Source: Paenibacillus durus (lineage in GTDB: Bacteria; Bacillota; Bacilli; Paenibacillales; Paenibacillaceae). From it: a stretch of 64,000 bases of DNA. A program made the position numbers and the translations under genes. The notes below the pieces were generated by a model, which saw nothing but the letters and a program-made list of their open reading frames with translations, did not search any database and had not been told where the DNA came from. Shown one piece after another: positions 1-5,030 of the stretch. The stretch lies in assembly GCF_000756615.1 (NCBI RefSeq), contig NZ_CP009288.1:1488001-1552000 (forward strand), in the 5' to 3' direction. How positions within the stretch are numbered: position 1 is the first letter of the stretch; every line of letters starts with the position of its first letter.

Positions 1-814
1 GGATTGAAATCGGTGTACTTGCTGGCGACTAGGTATATCCCAATGTCGCTCCCCATGCGGGAGCGTGGATTGAAATCTCGATATTCGTAACGTAACGGGA
101 ATTTGGTGTATTTGGTCGCTCCCCATGCGGGAGCGTGGATTGAAATAGGCAGAGCGGCGTACCTCTGGATGTGTGGTCGGTCGCTCCCCATGCGGGAGCG
201 TGGATTGAAATAACGGCAAGAGTCCGGTCGCGGAAAAGTCGTCATGGGTCGCTCCCCATGCGGGAGCGTGGATTGAAATGGTGACATCAACGAATACTTA
301 GCCGTTTAACGTAGTCGCTCCCCATGCGGGAGCGTGGATTGAAATGACACCGAAACCGTCGAAATCCAAACCCTGAAGGGTCGCTCCCCATGCGGGAGCG
401 TGGATTGAAATGATGAGTTGTGTTCGGTGTAATGGCGCTGGAATGCGTCGCTCCCCATGCGGGAGCGTGGATTGAAATAAGCATAGCCTGTGCAATCGTG
501 ATCGAAGCACGAACGTCGCTCCCCATGCGGGAGCGTGGATTGAAATCTAGAACCCTACCTGTCATGAAAGAAAAGAAATGGTCGCTCCCCATGCGGGAGC
601 GTGGATTGAAATGTGCCGCGCACATAAACGTGTGATTTCGGATAAACGTCGCTCCCCATGCGGGAGCGTGGATTGAAATGTCAACCGACTGCTTAACGGT
701 CGGCTGCGTGATCCCGTCGCTCCCCATGCGGGAGCGTGGATTGAAATCATCATGGACAGATATAATTTGCTTGAAAAGCTCGGTCGCTCCCCATGCGGGA
801 GCGTGGATTAATAC
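1..814 (+). CRISPR. CRISPR array 1 (type I-C), leader-distal end
   Basis: The array is cut by the window start (bases 1-10 are the end of a repeat). Eleven full, identical 32-base repeats start at 45, 115, 180, 248, 314, 380, 447, 515, 581, 648 and 716, and a degenerate last repeat lies at 783, where the end GATTGAAAT becomes GATTAATAC. Twelve spacers of about 33-38 bases lie between them. Repeats begin GTCGCTCCCC and end GCGTGGATTGAAAT, with the stem CGCTCCC/GGGAGCG. The decayed repeat at the right end shows that the leader is to the left, outside the window, and that transcription is on the plus strand. The repeat differs from array 2 by a paired change in the stem. Peptides read through the array are meaningless. 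Confidence 0.98.
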
Positions 815-1113
815 TATCCCTCCTTGGGGCTTTATAGCTTTTTTTAAAAATTTATTAATTCTATTTTCATATAAGGGGTTCAAATCGACCTTAACAACCG
901 AAAGCAGTGGTATTGTCATACTACTTATTTCGATCAGTACGATTCCCTACGTTGACAAATAAGATTTTCTACTAAATGCTTTACTCCAGTGCCTACTGGA
1001 GTATTTTTTTTGTTGGATTTTTACATAAAAAGAGGAATTAGAACTAGTTCTGGAGAAGTATATCTGTGAATTGTAGGGTTATATTGGATATTTTGTTGAA
1101 ACAAGGAGGGACT
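815..1113. other. Gap between array 1 and cas3
   Basis: AT-rich spacer with no convincing gene. It holds an intrinsic terminator (983-1012). A TTGACA at 952-957 has no good -10 at the right distance. No clear sigma-A promoter for cas3 could be picked between the terminator and the cas3 start, although transcription of cas3 should begin here because the terminator would stop read-through from the array. Confidence 0.5.
983..1012 (+). terminator. Intrinsic terminator between array 1 and cas3
   Basis: Inverted repeat ACTCCAGT/ACTGGAGT with a short loop, followed by eight T. On the plus strand it would end the array 1 pre-crRNA and insulate cas3 from it. Confidence 0.85.
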
Positions 1114-3555
1114 ATGGAATATATTGCCCATATCCGCCAAAAGGATAAAAAAATTCAGACGGTGGGGGAGCATCAGAAGGAAGTGCAAGTCGGCTGCGAG
1201 CACTATGGCGCGAAGATAGGGGTGTCCCATCTGGCCGGGTTAGCGGGAATGCTGCATGATATTGGAAAAAATACGAACGAGTTCAACATGTATCTTGTGA
1301 ATGCAGTCTATCACCCGCAGGCCGCTCCCCGGAAAGGCTCAGTCGATCATTCAACGGCGGGTGGCAGGCTGCTGCATCAGCGCTATCACAAGGGCGAGGG
1401 AGCTTTAATTGACAACCTGGCGGCGGAATGGATCGGGAACTGTATTATTTCCCACCATCAAGGTTTGCGGGATTTCCTCAGTCCGCAATTGGATTCGCCT
1501 TATCTGAAACGGGTTGAGCAGAAGGAGCTTGATGAGTATGATCGGGCCGTCGCCGCCTTTTACGAGCAAGTGCCAGCCGATGAGCTTGACCGCTATTTCG
1601 AGCAGGCTATTGTGGAGCTGGAGCATGCCTTGACCACCATGCGAGAATCGAAGTTGCCGCGCATTACGCTTGCTTTACTCATCAAGTACATTTTTAGTTG
1701 CCTCATAGACGCCGATCGGACGAATACCCGGGATTTTGAAGCGGATGAGCATACAGATTGGATCAAGGATCATCATCCTTTTTTTCTGGAAAGTTATAAT
1801 CGCCTGTTGGCGAAGATTGCCGTATTGGACGAGGCGAAGGATGCGGATCATCCAATTAATTGTTTAAGGCGGGAAATGTCCCGGCAATGTGAAGAGTTTG
1901 CGCTTTTACCATCAGGCATTTACACGCTCTCTATTCCGACAGGAGGGGGGAAGACGCTGTCCAGCTTACGTTATGCGCTACGACATGCCCTTGAGACGGG
2001 CAAGGAACGGATTATTTATATTGTGCCGTTTACGACGATCATTGAGCAGAATGCGAGAGAAATACGAGAAATCCTTCAGAATGATGATATGGTTCTGGAG
2101 CATCATTCCAATGTTGCGGATGAACTTGATCCTGACAGCGATGATTATGAGTTGGAAAAAGAAAAGCTGAAGCTTGCCAGGGACCACTGGGATCGACCGA
2201 TTATTTTTACAACCATGGTACAGTTTCTGAACACCTTTTACGCCAAGGGGACCCGCAATGCACGGAGATTGCATCAACTGTCGAATACGGTGCTGATCTT
2301 TGATGAAGTACAGGCCGTTCCTTACCGCTGCCTTTCGCTGTTCAATGCGGCTCTCAACTTTCTCCACACCTTTGGGAAATCCAGTATTGTGCTATGCACG
2401 GCGACGCAACCGGCACTTGATGATGTCAGACATAAGCTGCATTTGTCCGAGCAGTCGGAGATGATCAAGAATTTGAGTGATGTGGGCCGTCATTTTAAAA
2501 GGGTGGAGTTAGTCGATTATACTGCCGAGTGTGGCGCTTCGGGATGGGGAGCGGAAACTTTGGCTTCCTTTGTTCGCGAGAGAATGAATGAGGTGAACAG
2601 CGTACTGGTCATTCTCAATACGAAGACCGCCGTGCGGAAGCTGTTCGCTGAGCTGGAACAGGCCGAATGGGTTGAAGAAGGGAAGGTGCGGCTGTTCCAT
2701 TTAAGCACGAACATGTGCGCGGCGCATCGGAAGGACAGGCTGGCGCAGGTGATTGGGGCGCTTGATCCTGAAGCGAACGAACGGGTGATATGTGTCAGTA
2801 CCCAGCTTATTGAGGCCGGAGTGAACATCAGCTTTGATTGCGTGATCCGCTCGCTCTCCGGGCTGGACTCGATTGCGCAGGCAGCGGGCAGATGCAACCG
2901 CCACGGGAAAGATCCGCTGCGTCAGGTATACATCATCCAATCTGCGGACGAGAACTTAAACCATTTGCAAGAAATCAAGATAGGAGCGGAAATGACACGT
3001 AAAGTACTGGACGACTTTCGGAGAAAGCCGGAACTTTATGAAAATGATTTATTATCCCCATCCGCGACGAAGGCTTATTTTAAATACTATTATCATCGAA
3101 TTAAGGATGAACTGGATTATCCCGTTCCTAAGCTCGGAGGGAAGAAGCTGTTTAGTCTGCTGGGTTCCAACAAGGACTATTATGGTGCTTACGAGAACCG
3201 CTATAGTGACAAGCTTGGACTTGGGAGCATGCAAGCCTTGGCGACAGCGGAGCAATACTTCGAGGTTATTGACAATGCGGCAACTTCAATTATTGTCCCG
3301 TACAATGCAGAGGCGAGAGAGTTGATTGCCAATCTGAACGGGGAACTGGATATTCGGGAGCTTGGCGATTTGCTTCGGAAGGCGCAGCAGTATGTGGTCA
3401 ATGTTTATAAGCATGATCTTGTTAAGCTCGATAAGAGCGGGGAACTGTTTCCACTGCTGAATGGTAATGTTCTGGCACTGCATGACACGGCTTACTCGGA
3501 GCGATTTGGCGTAGGGACAGAAGGGGACGGGGAGTGGGACTTGGCTATGGCATAA
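1114..3555 (+). CDS. cas3: CRISPR-associated helicase/nuclease Cas3 (type I-C)
   Basis: Cas3 is recruited by target-bound Cascade and unwinds and degrades the DNA. The 813-aa protein has an N-terminal HD nuclease domain (MLHDIGK with H48-D49, then SHHQG) and a superfamily 2 helicase: Walker A PTGGGKT near residue 274, DEVQ box near 397, TATQP, STQLIEAGVN, and QAAGRCNRHG near 589. The start was placed at ATG 1114 because AAGGAGGG lies five to six bases before it; a GTG at 1066 would add 16 residues but has no ribosome binding site. It is the first cas gene but is separated from cas5 by about 750 bases, unlike the tightly overlapping genes that follow, so it is probably a separate transcription unit. 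Confidence 0.97.
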   Translation: MEYIAHIRQKDKKIQTVGEHQKEVQVGCEHYGAKIGVSHLAGLAGMLHDIGKNTNEFNMYLVNAVYHPQAAPRKGSVDHSTAGGRLLHQRYHKGEGALIDNLAAEWIGNCIISHHQGLRDFLSPQLDSPYLKRVEQKELDEYDRAVAAFYEQVPADELDRYFEQAIVELEHALTTMRESKLPRITLALLIKYIFSCLIDADRTNTRDFEADEHTDWIKDHHPFFLESYNRLLAKIAVLDEAKDADHPINCLRREMSRQCEEFALLPSGIYTLSIPTGGGKTLSSLRYALRHALETGKERIIYIVPFTTIIEQNAREIREILQNDDMVLEHHSNVADELDPDSDDYELEKEKLKLARDHWDRPIIFTTMVQFLNTFYAKGTRNARRLHQLSNTVLIFDEVQAVPYRCLSLFNAALNFLHTFGKSSIVLCTATQPALDDVRHKLHLSEQSEMIKNLSDVGRHFKRVELVDYTAECGASGWGAETLASFVRERMNEVNSVLVILNTKTAVRKLFAELEQAEWVEEGKVRLFHLSTNMCAAHRKDRLAQVIGALDPEANERVICVSTQLIEAGVNISFDCVIRSLSGLDSIAQAAGRCNRHGKDPLRQVYIIQSADENLNHLQEIKIGAEMTRKVLDDFRRKPELYENDLLSPSATKAYFKYYYHRIKDELDYPVPKLGGKKLFSLLGSNKDYYGAYENRYSDKLGLGSMQALATAEQYFEVIDNAATSIIVPYNAEARELIANLNGELDIRELGDLLRKAQQYVVNVYKHDLVKLDKSGELFPLLNGNVLALHDTAYSERFGVGTEGDGEWDLAMA

Positions 3556-3581
3556 GAAAAGACCCGCTCATTAATCGGGTC
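3555..3581 (-). terminator. Intrinsic terminator of the minus-strand crRNA-like RNA
   Basis: Stem GACCCG/CGGGTC (3561-3566 with 3576-3581). Read on the minus strand the stem is followed by TTTTCTT (3560-3554); on the plus strand no T-run follows, so this hairpin terminates leftward transcription and not cas3. It sits exactly one spacer length downstream of the degenerate repeat at 3611-3636. Confidence 0.7.
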
Positions 3582-3637
3582 CCTCTTCACTGAAACAAAA
3601 TAATGCACAAATTTCAATCCACGCTTCTATAGCGACA
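3555..3637 (-). ncRNA. crRNA-like RNA with a single degenerate repeat (CreA/CreR-like candidate)
   Basis: On the minus strand, 3636-3611 reads GTCGCT, a shortened loop, then GCGTGGATTGAAAT: a 26-base version of the 32-base array repeat. The 14 bases that carry the Cas5 cleavage region and the 11-base 5'-handle are unchanged, and a CGCT/AGCG stem remains. The next about 29-34 bases (3610 downward, starting TTGTGCATTATTTTGT) are in the spacer position, followed by an intrinsic terminator. A promoter lies just upstream (TTGGCT-N17-TAAACT) and would start transcription at the first base of the repeat. No second repeat is seen. Known relatives by architecture are CreA antitoxin RNAs and Cas-regulating RNAs; the assignment here is inference. 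It could instead be a remnant of an old mini-array. Confidence 0.7.
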
Positions 3638-3642
3638 GCCTG

Positions 3643-3671
3643 AGTTTAACATATCAAAGTGCAGGAGCCAA
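3643..3671 (-). promoter_or_regulatory. Promoter of the crRNA-like RNA
   Basis: Minus-strand -35 TTGGCT (3671-3666), 17-base spacer, -10 TAAACT (3648-3643); each hexamer matches sigma-A consensus at four of six. The predicted start is at the first base of the degenerate repeat (3636). The promoter is divergent from, and about 15 bases away from, the plus-strand promoter at 3687. Confidence 0.5.
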
Positions 3672-3686
3672 CAGAATCTTTATTAA

Positions 3687-3715
3687 TTGAAATAGTTTCC
3701 AAAATAGTATATAAT
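3687..3715 (+). promoter_or_regulatory. Strong sigma-A promoter in the cas3-cas5 gap
   Basis: -35 TTGAAA (3687-3692), 17-base spacer, -10 TATAAT (3710-3715); five and six of six matches to consensus. The predicted start is near 3722. It is the best promoter in the gap, so it probably serves the minigene RNA and, by read-through, the small gene at 3886 and the cas5-cas2 operon. Confidence 0.8.
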
Positions 3716-3737
3716 CCCAGTTAAGAGAATTTTTTAT

Positions 3738-3774
3738 AACGGGTTCTCTTATTGTAAAAGATAATACACTAGAA
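3738..3774 (-). promoter_or_regulatory. Candidate Cascade target for the crRNA-like RNA
   Basis: Minus strand: PAM TTC (3774-3772) followed by TAGTGTATTATCTTTT. The crRNA-like spacer begins TTGTGCATTATTTTGT. Twelve of 16 bases agree; the mismatches are at 2, 6, 12 and 15. Positions 6 and 12 are not read by type I Cascade because every sixth base is flipped out. Beyond base 16 the match stops, which fits regulation without interference. The site lies just after the predicted start of the minigene RNA and before its ribosome binding site. Confidence 0.6.
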
Positions 3775-3795
3775 GATTTTTATAAGGAGGTGAAG

Positions 3796-3804
3796 ATGTT
3801 ATAA
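3796..3804 (+). CDS. Two-codon minigene ATG-TTA-TAA
   Basis: A perfect Shine-Dalgarno (AAGGAGG ending at 3790) with a five-base spacer precedes ATG-TTA-TAA, encoding Met-Leu. Two-codon minigenes behind strong ribosome binding sites are known to be toxic because they release peptidyl-tRNA and deplete one tRNA (for example lambda bar minigenes), and CreT RNAs use a comparable trick. TTA is expected to be a minor leucine codon in a genome of this GC. Caution: the minigene is in frame with the ORF that continues at 3847-4116, so it could also be a gene with an early nonsense codon. Confidence 0.5.
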   Translation: ML

Positions 3805-3885
3805 CACCCTAACCAAAGAAGGCAGAACAATAAAGCAAGAAACCTAATGTTGGCAAGACAATTTGGACAAAGGGAGGAGTATCGT

Positions 3886-4116
3886 GTGAGTAGAACGAGT
3901 AACCGTGAAACGATTAAGATCAGCTTTAAATCTGTTGAGGAAAGCCGGGGGTTATTACCGGACACCGCTAGTCTGGTGGAAATTAGACGTAACGTAGTGA
4001 TTGACCAGCCTGGCATCATGAATCGGCTTGCAGAACTCAGAAGGTTCCCGTTGTTCAACAGGCATAAGCAAATTCTATGCATCCGTATTAAGGCAACAAG
4101 TAGAAAAGAATCTTAA
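3886..4116 (+). CDS. Hypothetical small protein between cas3 and cas5
   Basis: A 76-aa ORF with GTG start, preceded by a good ribosome binding site AGGGAGGAG (3871-3879). An in-frame ATG at 3847 would give 89 aa but has no ribosome binding site. The product is basic, without signal peptide or membrane segment, and I recognise no family; key stretches are ETIKISFKSVEES and VEIRRNVVIDQPG. It lies downstream of the strong promoter at 3687 and of the minigene, on the same strand as the cas operon. It could be a cas-linked accessory protein, the real product of the minigene transcript, or the rest of a decayed 106-codon gene interrupted at codon 3. Confidence 0.45.
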   Translation: MSRTSNRETIKISFKSVEESRGLLPDTASLVEIRRNVVIDQPGIMNRLAELRRFPLFNRHKQILCIRIKATSRKES

Positions 4117-4182
4117 AAAAATAATTGAGTAACTGCTATTATCCGGCGGGAAACCGGGTGGTTTTCCTAATAACTCTTTTGA

Positions 4183-4220
4183 TGCGGCTGTCCTTTCAAA
4201 TCAAAGATAGAACAGCCGCA
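4183..4220 (+). repeat. Perfect 9-base inverted repeat upstream of cas5
   Basis: TGCGGCTGT (4183-4191) and ACAGCCGCA (4212-4220) with a 20-base A-rich loop. No T-run follows, so it is not a standard terminator. It may be an RNA stem in the cas5 leader or an operator. Confidence 0.6.
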
Positions 4221-4264
4221 GCTCCCCTAATCTGTCATGCCAACACGCTATTCTTGCTTTTTCA

Positions 4265-4297
4265 ATAAATACACAAGAACTTTATTTCACAAGAAGG
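4265..4297 (-). promoter_or_regulatory. Two TTC-TTGTG seed sites upstream of cas5
   Basis: On the minus strand two copies of TTCTTGTG lie 18 bases apart (4295-4288 and 4279-4272): a TTC PAM followed by the first five bases of the crRNA-like spacer. At the left copy the match continues as TTGTGTATT against spacer TTGTGCATT, so eight of nine with the mismatch at flipped position 6. The right copy overlaps the cas5 ribosome binding site AAGAAGGCGG. These could be additional Cascade docking sites for repression of the cas operon. Confidence 0.45.
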
Positions 4298-4307
4298 CGG
4301 TGAATAC

Positions 4308-5030
4308 ATGAGAAACCAGATCGAGTTCGAGGTTTACGGAAAATACGGATTGTTTACGGACCCGCTGACCAAGATTGGCGGGGAGAAGTTTAGCTATCAA
4401 ATTCCGACCTATCAAGCGTTGAAGGGGATAGTAGAATCCATATATTGGAAGCCTACGCTTATTTGGATTATCGACGAGGTGCGGGTTATGAATCCGATAC
4501 AGACGGAATCGAAAGGCATCCGTCCTATTGAGTACGGAGGAGGCAATACGCTTTCTTATTATACGTATCTCAAAGAACCGCGATATCAAGTCAGGGCACA
4601 CTTTGAGTTTAACCCTCACCGTGAAGATTTGATTCAGGACCGCAACGAGCACAAGCATCATAACATCGCGAAGCGGGCGGTACAGGCGGGAGGCCGGCGG
4701 GATATTTTTCTGGGTGCGCGGGAATGTCAGGGTTATGTAGAGCCTTGCGAATATGGCAAGGGAACCGGCTTCTATGATGAGATCGCGGAGATTGACTTCG
4801 GCATTATGGTTCATGGCATCAACTATCCTGATGAAACGGGGCGGAAGGAACGGGAAACCCGGCTATGGCGTCCGAAGATAGAGCATGGCATCATCCGGTA
4901 CATCCGGCCTGAAGAGTGTACGCTGCTCCGTAAGACCGGGGAGGGACACATCAAATCGTTCGGGCTAGCAGATATCCAGTCTGTCGATGAACTGTATGCC
5001 GATTATTTCCAAGGGGAGGAGAGGGGATGA
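4308..5030 (+). CDS. cas5: Cas5c (Cas5d) crRNA endonuclease
   Basis: In type I-C systems, which lack Cas6, Cas5c cuts the pre-crRNA at the base of the repeat stem and stays on the 5'-handle as part of Cascade. The 240-aa protein has the residues expected of the catalytic triad at the same numbers as the Bacillus halodurans enzyme: Y46 (SIYWKP) and K116-H117 (NEHKHHN). The start ATG 4308 follows AAGAAGGCGG. The stop overlaps the next gene by ATGA. The gene begins the tightly packed cas5-cas8-cas7-cas4-cas1-cas2 operon. Confidence 0.97.
   Translation: MRNQIEFEVYGKYGLFTDPLTKIGGEKFSYQIPTYQALKGIVESIYWKPTLIWIIDEVRVMNPIQTESKGIRPIEYGGGNTLSYYTYLKEPRYQVRAHFEFNPHREDLIQDRNEHKHHNIAKRAVQAGGRRDIFLGARECQGYVEPCEYGKGTGFYDEIAEIDFGIMVHGINYPDETGRKERETRLWRPKIEHGIIRYIRPEECTLLRKTGEGHIKSFGLADIQSVDELYADYFQGEERG

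Larger units (their letters stand above)
3722..3804 (+). ncRNA. Minigene-bearing leader RNA (CreT-like toxin candidate)
   Basis: From the predicted start near 3722 the RNA begins with an inverted repeat TAAGAGAA/TTCTCTTA (3722-3729 with 3744-3751), then the stretch 3738-3774 that resembles the spacer of the divergent crRNA-like RNA beside a TTC PAM, then a perfect Shine-Dalgarno AAGGAGGTGA (3784-3793) and ATG-TTA-TAA. The 3' end is unknown; a hairpin GGAAACC/GGTTTTCC at 4149-4167 or read-through into cas5 are possible. Known CreT RNAs act by sequestering a tRNA through a tiny ORF behind a strong ribosome binding site; the match here is structural and unproven. Confidence 0.6.

Noticed and set aside
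287..919. Long minus-strand frame of repeated IHAPAWGAT peptides
   Set aside because: Translation of CRISPR repeats and spacers; the same applies to frames within 10135-12147.
952..980. TTGACA as a cas3 promoter
   Set aside because: No acceptable -10 at 16-18 bases, and a terminator lies between it and cas3.
1066..1113. GTG 1066 as the cas3 start
   Set aside because: No ribosome binding site, whereas ATG 1114 follows AAGGAGGG.
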